Below, one piece after another: positions 42,718 through 52,080 of a stretch of 64,000 nucleotides of DNA. This DNA comes from Zwartia panacis (GTDB lineage Bacteria; Pseudomonadota; Gammaproteobacteria; Burkholderiales; Burkholderiaceae_B). The position numbers and the translations under genes are program-made. Numbering within the stretch: the stretch's first letter is position 1; every line of letters begins with the position of its first letter. The notes beneath the pieces were generated by a model, which worked only from the letters and a program-made list of their open reading frames with translations, was not told the DNA's origin and searched no databases. The stretch covers positions 186,001 to 250,000 of the forward strand of contig NZ_JAUHHF010000003.1 of assembly GCF_030410395.1 (NCBI RefSeq). The letters are read 5' to 3'.

Positions 42718-43617
42718 ATGTTGAAATCACATAATCGTTATGACTACTCCGCCATTACAGATCGTCCAGACTACAGTTGGCCGGGAGGCAAGCGCTTGGC
42801 GATTCATTTCAGTCTGAATGTCGAGCATTTCGCTTTTGGCGAAGGACTCGGCAATGATTATGCTGTCCCACATCCACAACCCAACTCGCGCAGTTTTGCA
42901 TGGCGAGACTATGGCAATCGGGTCGGTGCCTGGCGCTTGCTGGAACTTGCGAACGATCTCAACTTTCCTTATGCGCTACTGGTCAATACCGAGCTCTATG
43001 ACTACTGCCCAGAAATGATCAAGGCTTTTAGTCAGCGTGGAGATGAGATTGTCGGTCACGGCCGGACAAATGCTGAACGTCAAGTCGACATGAACCTCGA
43101 AAAAGAGCGTGCCTGCATCCGCGAAGCGGCTCAAACGATCCTGAAACACGAAGGTGTGGCACCTAAAGGATGGTTAGCCCCCTATATTTCCCAGACTTAT
43201 GATTCGCCTGACTTGCTGAAAGAACAAGGCTTCAAATACATGATGGACTGGCCACTCGATGACCAACCCGTCTGGTTTCGCACCAAGCACGGCCGACTAT
43301 TGGCCATCCCCTATTCCCATGATCTGAACGACTCAATCGAATGCGTTTCGCGTCGCACCCCGGCACAACTATTTTGTGAAAATCTGATCGATCAGTTTGA
43401 TGAAATGCTTGAGGAGTCGGCCAAGCGCCCCCTCGTCATGAGTGTTGTGCTGCACAGCTTCATTTTGGGACAGCCTTATCGGCTGCGGCAATTGCGACGA
43501 GTGATGCAACACATTTTGGCTCATCGAGACCAAATCTGGCTCGCGACGCCCGGACAAATCTACGATCACATTAACAGCCTGCCTGACGGGGTTGTGCCAG
43601 GCAGCACCTTCAAATAA
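42718..43617 (+). CDS. Polysaccharide-deacetylase-family protein (PuuE-like) 2
   Basis: This 299-aa member of the NodB/PuuE fold has YSWPGGKRLAIHFSLNVEHF near the start, EIVGHGRTNAERQ, GWLAPYISQTYDSPDLL, and SVVLHSFILGQPYR. It differs clearly from the deacetylase at 7462-8355. PuuE-like members hydrolyse cyclic ureides or N-acyl groups in the cytoplasm; no signal peptide is visible. The Bug receptor gene downstream starts 35 bases later and may be cotranscribed. Exact substrate unknown. Confidence 0.8.
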   Translation: MLKSHNRYDYSAITDRPDYSWPGGKRLAIHFSLNVEHFAFGEGLGNDYAVPHPQPNSRSFAWRDYGNRVGAWRLLELANDLNFPYALLVNTELYDYCPEMIKAFSQRGDEIVGHGRTNAERQVDMNLEKERACIREAAQTILKHEGVAPKGWLAPYISQTYDSPDLLKEQGFKYMMDWPLDDQPVWFRTKHGRLLAIPYSHDLNDSIECVSRRTPAQLFCENLIDQFDEMLEESAKRPLVMSVVLHSFILGQPYRLRQLRRVMQHILAHRDQIWLATPGQIYDHINSLPDGVVPGSTFK

Positions 43618-43651
43618 GATTTTCACACGAAATCACTACCGGATTAAAACC

Positions 43652-44644
43652 ATGCAAACCCGTACATTCATTAAAGTTGCCGCAGGCTTCGCCTGTGCCG
43701 CGGTGATTCCTTTCGCCTCTTTCACTGCACAAGCTCAAACCAACTTTCCAGACAAGCCCATCACCTTGGTTGTGACGGTTCCCCCTGGCGGTGCCGCTGA
43801 CTTTGCCGGCCGCACCATGGGAGAAGCGCTTTCCAAACAGATTGGACAGCCAGTTCTGATCGAAAACAAAGCTGGCGCGAGCGGTACGATCGCCACAGCC
43901 TATGTCGCCAAAGCACCGGCTGATGGCTATACCTTGCTGCAGGGCGCTATTTCAACGCATGGAATTGGTCCGCATTTTTATACAAAGACTTCGTATGATG
44001 CTTTAAAGGACTTTATGTCTTTGGGTGTGATCGCAGAGTTTCCACTCGTGCTCGCGGTCAATGCGAACCTGCCGGTGAACAATCTTCAAGAACTCATCGC
44101 ATTAGCCAAACAAAAAGACGGCAAGATGAGCTTTGCGTCAGCAGGATCCGGAAGCGCGCCCCACCTGACTGGCGAACTATTTCAAACTGAAGCGGGCATC
44201 AAAATGCTGCACGTCCCCTACAAAGGTTCCGCCCCCGCTGTCGTGGACGTCGCGGGTGGTCAAGTCGACATCATGTTCGACGGTTTCCCTTCATTGATGC
44301 CACATATCAAGAGTGGAAAACTGCGCGCCATCGCTGCAGTCAGCCCCACGCGTAATGCGCTGGCTCCGGATTTGCCAACATTTACAGAGCTCGGCTATCC
44401 CAAAATGATTTCCTCACTTTGGTACATGCCCATGGTGCCTGCTAAAACTCCCCAAGCCGTTGTCGATCGTTTAAACAAAGCGCTCGTCGAGGGTCTCAAA
44501 GGTACAGACGCGCAAAAACGTCTTGAGGCAGGAGGCGCTCAGATGGTCTACGGCACACCTGCACAAACTCAGGCCTACATTAAAAGTGAATATGACCGCT
44601 GGGGTGTTGTCATTAAAAATGCAGGAATTTCAACTTCAAATTGA
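43652..44644 (+). CDS. Bug/TctC-family periplasmic receptor 3
   Basis: This 330-aa receptor has a signal peptide ending IPFASFTAQAQ. Bug marks include FPDKPITLVVTVPPGGAADF, IENKAGASGTIAT, PADGYTLLQG, and MLHVPYKGSAPAVVDVAGG. The ATG of MQTRTFIK was chosen. It lies directly downstream of the PuuE-like deacetylase gene, so its ligand may be that enzyme's substrate, by inference from location. Confidence 0.9.
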   Translation: MQTRTFIKVAAGFACAAVIPFASFTAQAQTNFPDKPITLVVTVPPGGAADFAGRTMGEALSKQIGQPVLIENKAGASGTIATAYVAKAPADGYTLLQGAISTHGIGPHFYTKTSYDALKDFMSLGVIAEFPLVLAVNANLPVNNLQELIALAKQKDGKMSFASAGSGSAPHLTGELFQTEAGIKMLHVPYKGSAPAVVDVAGGQVDIMFDGFPSLMPHIKSGKLRAIAAVSPTRNALAPDLPTFTELGYPKMISSLWYMPMVPAKTPQAVVDRLNKALVEGLKGTDAQKRLEAGGAQMVYGTPAQTQAYIKSEYDRWGVVIKNAGISTSN

Positions 44645-44692
44645 GCCTCGACTCGAAAAGTCCCCACCGACCAGCCACGCTAAGCACTCGAC

Positions 44693-45205
44693 ATGAGAAC
44701 TGATTGTTTTCGTCATTTTTTGTGTGTGGCGTGGTTGCTTGCACTGTTTGTATCACCCACTGCTCAAGCCCAGTCCAGCCAATGCGGGTTTATACAAAAT
44801 CCTGATGAACAGGCTTACTGTCGGGCCATCAATGGTGGTGGCTCAGGTCAGTGCGGCTTTATCCGCGACAACGATCTTCAGGCGCGCTGCCGCGCAGAAA
44901 CAGGTGGTGGCTCGAGTCAGTGCGGCTTTATCAGAAACCCAGACAAGCAGGCAGCCTGTCGCGCGAGTACGCAAAAAAGAAGCAGCGCATCGAGCGGGGC
45001 TTCCGGTCAATGTGGATTTATTCAAGACCCGGACAGACAGGCCTATTGCCGCGCCACGACTGGAGGTGGTTCTGGACAATGCGGTTTTATTCGAAATAAC
45101 GACCTGCAAGCCATGTGTCGCGCCGAGACTGGCGGCGGCTCCAGTCAGTGCGGCTTCATTCGCGACCCTGATATGAAAGCAGCTTGCAGAGCCAAAACCA
45201 GATAA
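44693..45205 (+). CDS. Secreted protein of six CX11C repeats (QCGFI repeats)
   Basis: This 170-aa protein has a signal peptide ending SPTAQAQ and then six repeats of about 23 residues. Each begins QCGFI, continues with a short Asp-rich segment, and ends CRA plus a Gly/Ser linker. Every unit has two Cys 11 residues apart. Units 1-3 and 4-6 match in order: units 1 and 4 have QAYCRA, 2 and 5 have NDLQA with CRAETGGGSS, and 3 and 6 have AACRA. The gene therefore grew by duplication of a three-unit block. A linker KRSSASSGAS joins the blocks. It is likely periplasmic and disulfide-linked. Function unknown; it sits between two Bug receptor genes. Confidence 0.8.
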   Translation: MRTDCFRHFLCVAWLLALFVSPTAQAQSSQCGFIQNPDEQAYCRAINGGGSGQCGFIRDNDLQARCRAETGGGSSQCGFIRNPDKQAACRASTQKRSSASSGASGQCGFIQDPDRQAYCRATTGGGSGQCGFIRNNDLQAMCRAETGGGSSQCGFIRDPDMKAACRAKTR

Positions 45206-45244
45206 AAAGATCAAAAATTTTCACATACTGCTGGAGACTAAAAA

Positions 45245-46228
45245 ATGAATTTCTTACAAAAAAAACTACCCGTCCTCGCCTCACTGGTGATGGCATCATG
45301 CGCAGCCAATATTGCGGTCGCTCAATCGAACGACTATCCAAACAAGCCCATCAAAATTATTGTCGGTTTCACCCCAGGAGGCAGTACTGACGCAGTGGGT
45401 AGACAGCTTGCCAACTCATTCACCAAAATTCTTGGTCAATCTGTCATCGTTGAAAATAAACCCGGCGCCAATGCCAACCTGGCCACAGATTTTGTGCGTC
45501 GCGCCGCACCTGATGGCTATACGATTTTTTACACCTCCATCGGACACGTCACCAATCCTTTGATTTATAAAGAGGCGAAGTACGATCCTGTGAAGGATTT
45601 CACGCCCATCGGCCAGGTACTGGCTGGTCCGAATGTGTTGGTGATCCCCGCCAACTCCAGGTTCAAAACACTCAAAGATCTGATCGATTACGGCAAAGCC
45701 AATCCAGGCAAAATCAACTTTGCGTCCTCTGGCGTGGGTTCTTCGGTTCACTTGTCCGGGGAGCTTTTTAAACAACTCTCCGGAGTGGATATGGTGCACA
45801 TCCCCTACAAGGGAACTGGTTCACTTTTACCCCACCTTATGTCCGGCACCGTCGATCTGGCCTTTCCTAATCTTCCAACGGCAATCCCTCTGATCGAACA
45901 AGGTCAACTGCGGGCGCTTGGCGTGACGACGAACACCCGCTCAAACGCTGCGCCCAAGATCCCCACCATCGCCGAAGGTGGTCTACCGACCTACGATATG
46001 TCTACTTGGTATGGCCTTGTTGGACCGGCTAATCTCCCACCCGAGATTCAAAAGAAACTCAGCGATGCTCTCATGAAGACTCTGAATGATCCAGAGTTCA
46101 AGGAGCGTCTGATTGCCTTGGGAATGGATCCAAGACCCTCCTCGCCTCAAGACTTCGCCAAATTTATTCAAGGCGAATCGGCGAAGTGGAGCACTATCCT
46201 CAAGGATATGAACTTCAACACAAACTAG
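45245..46228 (+). CDS. Bug/TctC-family periplasmic receptor 4
   Basis: This 327-aa receptor has a signal peptide ending ANIAVAQ. Bug marks: YPNKPIKIIVGFTPGGSTDA, VENKPGANANLATDFV, APDGYTIFY, NPGKINFASSGVGSSVHLSG and VHIPYKGTGSLLPHL. GGAG is 8 bases before the ATG. It follows the Cys-repeat gene by 39 bases and ends at a strong terminator. Confidence 0.92.
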   Translation: MNFLQKKLPVLASLVMASCAANIAVAQSNDYPNKPIKIIVGFTPGGSTDAVGRQLANSFTKILGQSVIVENKPGANANLATDFVRRAAPDGYTIFYTSIGHVTNPLIYKEAKYDPVKDFTPIGQVLAGPNVLVIPANSRFKTLKDLIDYGKANPGKINFASSGVGSSVHLSGELFKQLSGVDMVHIPYKGTGSLLPHLMSGTVDLAFPNLPTAIPLIEQGQLRALGVTTNTRSNAAPKIPTIAEGGLPTYDMSTWYGLVGPANLPPEIQKKLSDALMKTLNDPEFKERLIALGMDPRPSSPQDFAKFIQGESAKWSTILKDMNFNTN

Positions 46229-46242
46229 ATGCCTTGACCCGA

Positions 46243-46271
46243 AAAAAAGCCTGCTTCCAGCAGGCTTTTTT
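46243..46271. terminator. Bidirectional intrinsic terminator
   Basis: AAAAAAGCCTGC pairs with GCAGGCTTTTTT around the loop TTCCA. It lies between two convergent Bug receptor genes and serves both. Confidence 0.9.
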
Positions 46272-46300
46272 ATGATTGAGATGCAAAACGATCAATTGAA

Positions 46301-47281
46301 TTAATTAATCTTCACACCAGACTCTTTGATGATCCGGCCCCAATTGGCATAATCCTTTGCCACAAAAGCACCAAACGCAGCTGCAGTGCCGCCTCCCGGA
46401 TCCACTCCGCCTGCTTTCATTCTTGCGATCACATCAGGTGAGGCCAACACCCGATTGAGTTCTTTGTTCAAAATCTCGATCGTTGCGGGTGGCGTACCGG
46501 CAGGTGCGAAAAGCCCCGTCCAGATACTGAAATCCATACCCTTGGCCACAGTCTCATCCAGAGTTTTTACATCGGGAAATTCAGAGGATCGTTTAGCCGA
46601 CGACACTGCGACCGCCACAAGCTTTCCACTCTTGGCGTGCGGAGCCAAAGATGCAAGCGTTCCGATATAAACATCAACCTGACCACCCATCACATCGACA
46701 ATCGCAGGACCGGCGCCTTTATAGGGTACCTGTAGAAGATTGATATCGGCACGCTTTTTAAAATCCTCGCCAATGATATGGCCGAGCGTCCCGAGTCCGG
46801 CTGTTCCCCAGCGCAAGCCCTCTTTTGTCTTACCTTTGGTCACGAGATCCTGGGGAGTTTTAATACCCGACGTAGGCGAAGAGCCGATACCTGCCGGAGT
46901 CACAGAGACCTGAATAACAGGCGCAAAACTCTTGACGCTATCGTAAGTCAAATTATTGAAGAGCCAGGGACCCAACATCATGTTGTCTGTCTGGCCCATC
47001 ACAAGCGTATAACCATCCGCTGGCGCTTTCGAGGCGAATTCGATCGCAAGATTGCCACCCGCGCCGGGCTTGTTTTCAACCACGACTTGCCAGCCTGTTA
47101 ATTCGCCTAATTTGGCGCCCACGATACGGGAGACAAAATCGGTTCCACCGCCTGGAGGAAACGGAACGAGGATTTTGATTGGTTTGTCAGGAAACTTTTG
47201 CGCCGAGGCGACCAAGGGTAAAGCCGATAGAGACAGCGCCACCACAAGAGCCGATTTAATCAATCGATTCATCACTTTCAT
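46301..47281 (-). CDS. Bug/TctC-family periplasmic receptor 5
   Basis: This 326-aa receptor has a signal peptide ending LPLVASAQ. Bug marks: FPDKPIKILVPFPPGGGTDF, VENKPGAGGNLAIEF, PADGYTLVMGQTDN, and QVPYKGAGPAIVDVMGG. It is a single gene convergent with receptor 4. The 139 bases upstream show no other gene and must hold its promoter. Confidence 0.92.
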   Translation of the reverse strand: MKVMNRLIKSALVVALSLSALPLVASAQKFPDKPIKILVPFPPGGGTDFVSRIVGAKLGELTGWQVVVENKPGAGGNLAIEFASKAPADGYTLVMGQTDNMMLGPWLFNNLTYDSVKSFAPVIQVSVTPAGIGSSPTSGIKTPQDLVTKGKTKEGLRWGTAGLGTLGHIIGEDFKKRADINLLQVPYKGAGPAIVDVMGGQVDVYIGTLASLAPHAKSGKLVAVAVSSAKRSSEFPDVKTLDETVAKGMDFSIWTGLFAPAGTPPATIEILNKELNRVLASPDVIARMKAGGVDPGGGTAAAFGAFVAKDYANWGRIIKESGVKIN

Positions 47282-47420
47282 TGTCTTCTCCGTATGTTTT
47301 TATAGGCCGGCTCACACAAACAAACATATCCCATCATCTATCGATGCAAGTAGCTTCCGACCACATTAGGTCAGGGATCCTGAGATGTCAAGCCTTTGAA
47401 TGTTGACCACGAACTCAAGA

Positions 47421-48437
47421 CTACTTCAACGAAGCTCCGGAAACCCGAATGATCTCCGCCCAGCGGTCAGTTTCTTTATCAATAAAAAGTTTGAATTCTT
47501 CGGGACTGTTCGAAACAGGTATGAGACCCAATCCATTGAAGCGAGTCTGAACCTCCTCTGAGCGCAAGGCCTTGATCAACGCAACATTGAGTTTATTGAC
47601 AATATCTGGAGGCGTTCCTGCCGCGACGACAACACCATACCAATTGTTGATGTCATAGTCTTTCACACCCGCTTGTGTAATGGTCGGTACATCCGGAAAA
47701 AGTGGATAACGTTCTTTGCTGAGGATTGCCAGCGGTCTAATCCGTCCAGACTGTATATGACCGATACTGGCGGATATGGTCATGAACTGTAATTGCGTGC
47801 GTCCAGCCACAAGGTCAGCCAAGGCGGGTGCGCCACCTTTATATGGAACGTGTGTGATCCTGGTACCCGTGCGCATTTTAAAGAGCTCACCCGCGAGATG
47901 ATCAGCGCCTCCATTGCCGGATGAACCAAAAAATAATTTGTCAGGATTCGCTTTTGCATAAGCAATCAACTCATCCACGGTATTTACCGGAATGGAGGGA
48001 TGAACACCAAGGATTTGAGGTGCTTGGGCCAATAGGGTCACAGGCGCGAAATCCTGTTTTGGCTTGAAGGGGAGCGAATCGTAAAGAGAGGGATTGATCG
48101 CCATCGGTCCCGTATACGCCAGCAGCATCGTGTAGCCATCTGGCGCTGACTTGGCGACCGAGTCCGTACCAATGTTACCGCCAGCCCCGGCTTTATTTTC
48201 AACGATGACGGGCTGTCCGAGTATGGCAGTGAGTTCTTTGGAAATCAGCCGCGCTGTCGTATCGGTCGCGCCACCTGCCGCATAAGGCACAACGAATTTG
48301 ATTGGGCGGTTAGGGAATACCTCTGCCGCCAGCGCACCAAAGGTGAGCATGGAAATGCAACATCCAAAGAGCATCGTCGCAGCCGAATGAATAAAATTTG
48401 CAGCCTCGAATCTCACTCGCATAGCAATAGGAAACAT
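47421..48437 (-). CDS. Bug/TctC-family periplasmic receptor 6
   Basis: This 338-aa receptor has a longer N terminus than its relatives: about 20 residues precede the hydrophobic signal segment (MLFGCCISMLTFGALAA). The ATG follows AGGAGG, a perfect ribosome site. Bug marks: FPNRPIKFVVPYAAGGATD, VENKAGAGGNIGTDSV, PDGYTMLLAYTG and THVPYKGGAPALADLVAG. It is divergent from receptor 7 across 147 bases. Confidence 0.92.
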   Translation of the reverse strand: MFPIAMRVRFEAANFIHSAATMLFGCCISMLTFGALAAEVFPNRPIKFVVPYAAGGATDTTARLISKELTAILGQPVIVENKAGAGGNIGTDSVAKSAPDGYTMLLAYTGPMAINPSLYDSLPFKPKQDFAPVTLLAQAPQILGVHPSIPVNTVDELIAYAKANPDKLFFGSSGNGGADHLAGELFKMRTGTRITHVPYKGGAPALADLVAGRTQLQFMTISASIGHIQSGRIRPLAILSKERYPLFPDVPTITQAGVKDYDINNWYGVVVAAGTPPDIVNKLNVALIKALRSEEVQTRFNGLGLIPVSNSPEEFKLFIDKETDRWAEIIRVSGASLK

Positions 48438-48584
48438 GTCTCCTCCTTTGAAAACCATTTAAAAAGTCGCTTTCTTTGAGCGCTTCCTTCATACTAACAA
48501 TTACCCTGACTAAACTGGTAAATTGATTAAGTTCTGACCGCTGTCAATCCAAACACTCAATTCTCTTTATACGGTGGGAATTCA

Positions 48585-49565
48585 ATGAAAAACAGATTTT
48601 TTATCGCCTCACTCGCTTTATTTTCAGCATTTTTAGGTTCAGCCCAGGCCCAGTCAGCTCCCGCTCAAACTTGGCCAACTCAGCCCATCCAGCTCATCGT
48701 TCCCTTTCCTGGTGGAGCCAGCACGCTTGATGCAGTCGTGCGCTTGGTCGGTGCTGAGGTCAGCCGTGAATTAGCGACGCCTGTCATTGTTGAAAACAAA
48801 CCCGGCGCAGGCACCGTCATTGGAGTCGATGCGGTCGCCAAAGCAACCAATCGCCACACCTTTGGCGGCGTGGCCAACAGTTTTACCGTCAACCAGACAC
48901 TGGTCAAAAATCTACCCTATAAAACCCTGGATGATCTGGCACCCGTCATTTTGCTCGCTAAAACGGCTAACGTTCTGGCGATCAAACCAAGTTTAGGGAT
49001 CAATAACCTTCAGGAACTCATCGCCTACGCCAAGAAAAACCCTGGCAAGCTGTCCTATGGTTCCTTCGGTAATGGCACGACCCCCCATTTCGCGGGTGAA
49101 ATGCTCAAGTCGATGGCTGGCATCGATATGGTGCATGTCCCCTACAAAGCACAAGGCCCAGCCTTGACCGATTTGCTCGCCGGAAATATTGATCTGATGT
49201 TCGGTAATTTGCCTGACTTCATGCCCCATATCCGTAGCGGAAAAATCAAAGCACTCGGTACAACCTATCTGACTCGTGCCCCGCTTGCACCCGAGATCCC
49301 CACGATCGCCGAACAGGGTTTGCCCAATTTCGAAACAGACTCATGGTATGGAATCATCGCGCCCGTCTCCACACCCAAGATCGCGATCGATACGATGAAT
49401 GCCTCCTTTAACAAGGCGCTTCAAGATCCGGCCGTCAAAAGAAATCTGGCCGAGCGTGGCATCGAAATCATTGGTGGCACACCTGATGCTTTTGGCAAAC
49501 ATCTTCGTGAAGAAGTGGCGAAGTACGCAGGCATCGTGAAATCTTCCAATATGAAGATTGATTGA
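48585..49565 (+). CDS. Bug/TctC-family periplasmic receptor 7
   Basis: This 326-aa receptor has a signal peptide ending FLGSAQAQ. Bug marks: WPTQPIQLIVPFPGGASTLD, VENKPGAGTVIGVDAV, LSYGSFGNGTTPHFAGE, and VHVPYKAQGPALTDLLAG. The usual ADGYT motif is replaced by NRHTFGG, an uncommon variant at the ligand loop. It runs into the glycerophosphodiesterase gene (4 to 8 bases), so the two and the Kef-like gene form an operon. Confidence 0.9.
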   Translation: MKNRFFIASLALFSAFLGSAQAQSAPAQTWPTQPIQLIVPFPGGASTLDAVVRLVGAEVSRELATPVIVENKPGAGTVIGVDAVAKATNRHTFGGVANSFTVNQTLVKNLPYKTLDDLAPVILLAKTANVLAIKPSLGINNLQELIAYAKKNPGKLSYGSFGNGTTPHFAGEMLKSMAGIDMVHVPYKAQGPALTDLLAGNIDLMFGNLPDFMPHIRSGKIKALGTTYLTRAPLAPEIPTIAEQGLPNFETDSWYGIIAPVSTPKIAIDTMNASFNKALQDPAVKRNLAERGIEIIGGTPDAFGKHLREEVAKYAGIVKSSNMKID

Positions 49566-49569
49566 GTCG

Positions 49570-50301
49570 GTGGTAGTCACTTGGCCTTACCCCAAGTTCA
49601 TCGCACACCGTGGCGCTGGGACATCCGCGCCTGAGAACACTTTAGCTGCATTCCAACTCGGCTATGACGCCGGCTTCAGGATGTTCGAATGCGACGCCAA
49701 ATTGAGCGCCGACGGTGTTGTATTTCTTTTGCATGACGCCACACTGGATCGCACAACAAATGCCCGAGGAATGGCGCACACTTACAAATGGGATCAGCTC
49801 AAGGAGCTAGACGCAGGCAGCTGGCATAGCAAAGAGTATGCTGGTATCGGTCTGGCGACACTTGAGCAACTCGCCCACTTTTGTATTCAAAGAAACTGCC
49901 AGCTCAACATAGAAATCAAACCTTCACCGGGGTTTGATTTCATTACGGGAGAACGCGTCGCGCAAGAGGCTCGTCGGCTTTGGAGTGGACAGTCTGTCCC
50001 ACCACTGCTGACCTCTTTCAAACGAGAGTCACTGCGCGGCGCACTTCAATCAGCGCCTGAGCTCGTCAGAGGATTATTGATGCATGAACTCGCTTCGGAC
50101 TGGCGAGAGGCTGTAGGATCACTACAATGCCAGGTAGTAGCCTGTCACTTTCCCATTTACAACCATGCATTGATTGAGCAAATCCGCTACTTGGGCCTGG
50201 GTTCCCTGGCCTATACAGTGAACGATGCGGATACCGCAACTTCGCTCTTAAGCATCGGAGTCGACTCAATCGTGACCGACAATTTAGCCTATGCCACATG
50301 A
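49570..50301 (+). CDS. ugpQ: Glycerophosphodiester phosphodiesterase (UgpQ-like)
   Basis: This 243-aa cytoplasmic GDPD enzyme hydrolyses glycerophosphodiesters to sn-glycerol 3-phosphate and an alcohol. Motifs: FIAHRGAGTSAPENTLAAF (catalytic His), FECDAKLSADGV (metal Glu/Asp), LLHDATLDRTT (second His), and LNIEIKPS. The start is uncertain: a GTG at 49570 follows the receptor stop, or a TTG at 49558 overlaps it. It overlaps the Kef-like gene by 11 bases. No ugpABCE genes are near. Confidence 0.88.
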   Translation: MVVTWPYPKFIAHRGAGTSAPENTLAAFQLGYDAGFRMFECDAKLSADGVVFLLHDATLDRTTNARGMAHTYKWDQLKELDAGSWHSKEYAGIGLATLEQLAHFCIQRNCQLNIEIKPSPGFDFITGERVAQEARRLWSGQSVPPLLTSFKRESLRGALQSAPELVRGLLMHELASDWREAVGSLQCQVVACHFPIYNHALIEQIRYLGLGSLAYTVNDADTATSLLSIGVDSIVTDNLAYAT

Positions 50302-52024
50302 CGTCAATCTAATTGCCACGATCGCCGCAGGTTTCGGCCTGGCAATGATTTTCGGCTTCATCGCGGCCTACCTGCGCATGCCTCCGCTGGTCGGCTATTT
50401 AGTCGCGGGTATTTTGATCGGCCCCGCAACGCCAGGATTTGTTGCGGACATGAGCCTGGCCATGCAGCTCGCAGAAATCGGTGTCATGCTACTGATGTTT
50501 GGGGTTGGCTTGCATTTTTCTCTGACTGACCTGATGGCAGTCAAGCGTATCGCCATACCCGGCGCAATCGCTCAAATCATTGTTGCCGTTTCTCTAGGTG
50601 CAGCGGTTGCCTTAATCTGGGAGTGGAAATTAACTGAAGCTATTTTGTTCGGTCTCTGTCTGTCTGTTGCCAGTACCGTGGTTTTATTGCGAGCACTTGA
50701 AGCCAAAGGCATTCTGAAATCCGTCACGGGTCAAATTGCGGTGGGATGGCTAATCGTCGAAGACCTTGTCATGATCATGGCTTTAGTGCTGCTTCCGGCT
50801 TTGGCAAACTTCACCTCGACAGAAGGCACAGAAATCGCGACTGAAGCCTCACGCAAAGATCTATTGATTGCAATCGGCTGGACACTTGCCAAGGTTTCCG
50901 CATTTATCGCTCTCATGCTGGTCGTTGGGCGACGCGTCTTACCCCGCGCACTTTGGCTAGTGGCGCGTCTTGGTTCACGCGAGCTCTTTACTCTGACGGT
51001 ACTCGCATGCGCGCTAGGCGTTGCTTTTGGGGCCGCCAAACTCTTCGACGTCTCGTTCGCACTAGGCGCTTTTTTTGCTGGGATGATGATGCGCGAATCA
51101 GAATATAGCCATCGCGCCGCAGAAGAGTCTTTGCCCCTTCGTGATGCATTTGCTGTTCTGTTTTTTGTATCGGTCGGCATGCTGTTCGAACCCAGTGTCA
51201 TCTGGACACAGCCCCTCAAGCTACTCCTTGTCGTCCTGATCATCGTTTTCGGCAAGACACTTGCCGCAATCGCGATCGTATTGCTATTTCGTTACCCCCT
51301 GCATACTGCACTCACGGTGGGAGCAAGCCTGGCGCAGATTGGGGAGTTTTCATTTATTTTGGCGGGTCTGGCGATCTCTCTGAAACTCTTACCTATGGAA
51401 GGACAGAGTCTGATCTTGGCAGCTGCCTTGATTTCCATCGCCTTAAATTCTGCCTTGTTTAGCGGTATCACCCCCTTGCACGCGTGGCTTCTTAAAAAAT
51501 CCGCGATCGCGAGAAAACTTGAACTCAGGCACGATCCTTTAACAGAACTCCCGATGTCCACTCCACAAACCTCCCTGACTGGACAAGTGGTTTTGGTTGG
51601 CTACGGACGTGTTGGACAACGTATCGCGATCGCATTACGTCAGCACAATATCGCTTTTGTAGTGGCCGAGGAAAATCGAGCTATTGTCGAGGCACTTCGC
51701 GACGAAGGCGTGTCCGCCGTGAGTGGAGACGCTACAACCGCAGAGGTTTTAATCCAGGCCCACATTAGTCGCGCAGCCTTGCTCGTGATCTCAACACCAG
51801 ACACGATCGCCGCAAGAAAAATGGTTGAAATCGCCCGCACCCTGAACCCTGCTGTCAACGTGCTTTTGACCGCGCACAGCGAAGAGGAAGCCAGACTCAT
51901 GGAAGCCGAAAGTCTCGGAACCGTTCTATTGGGCGAAAATGAACTAGCAAAGGGTTTGACAGCCCACATTCTCGACAGATTCGGCGTCAAAAATACCCAT
52001 TCAATCAAGAATTCGCATACTTGA
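50291..52024 (+). CDS. Kef-type K+/H+ antiporter with RCK domain (CPA2)
   Basis: This 577-aa protein has about twelve membrane spans with CPA2 landmarks: AAYLRMPPLVGYLVAGILIG, then ASTVVLLRALEAKG, WLIVEDLVMIMALVLLPAL, and FALGAFFAGMMMRESEYSHR. A cytoplasmic TrkA-N domain begins QVVLVGYGRVGQRIA near residue 436. It exchanges K+ (or Na+) for H+ under nucleotide control and resembles YbaL/RosB. It overlaps the ugpQ-like gene and is followed by a Bug receptor gene 56 bases on. Confidence 0.92.
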   Translation: MPHDVNLIATIAAGFGLAMIFGFIAAYLRMPPLVGYLVAGILIGPATPGFVADMSLAMQLAEIGVMLLMFGVGLHFSLTDLMAVKRIAIPGAIAQIIVAVSLGAAVALIWEWKLTEAILFGLCLSVASTVVLLRALEAKGILKSVTGQIAVGWLIVEDLVMIMALVLLPALANFTSTEGTEIATEASRKDLLIAIGWTLAKVSAFIALMLVVGRRVLPRALWLVARLGSRELFTLTVLACALGVAFGAAKLFDVSFALGAFFAGMMMRESEYSHRAAEESLPLRDAFAVLFFVSVGMLFEPSVIWTQPLKLLLVVLIIVFGKTLAAIAIVLLFRYPLHTALTVGASLAQIGEFSFILAGLAISLKLLPMEGQSLILAAALISIALNSALFSGITPLHAWLLKKSAIARKLELRHDPLTELPMSTPQTSLTGQVVLVGYGRVGQRIAIALRQHNIAFVVAEENRAIVEALRDEGVSAVSGDATTAEVLIQAHISRAALLVISTPDTIAARKMVEIARTLNPAVNVLLTAHSEEEARLMEAESLGTVLLGENELAKGLTAHILDRFGVKNTHSIKNSHT

Positions 52025-52080
52025 GCAATAAACTCAGTACTCTGGCGATATTATTGAGAGGACGTTGGAGACAGGTCGGG

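Noticed and set aside
44693-45205. Tandem DNA repeats considered as a CRISPR array or satellite
   Set aside because: The repeats are in frame, encode a signal peptide plus regular Cys units, and lack unique spacers of constant length.
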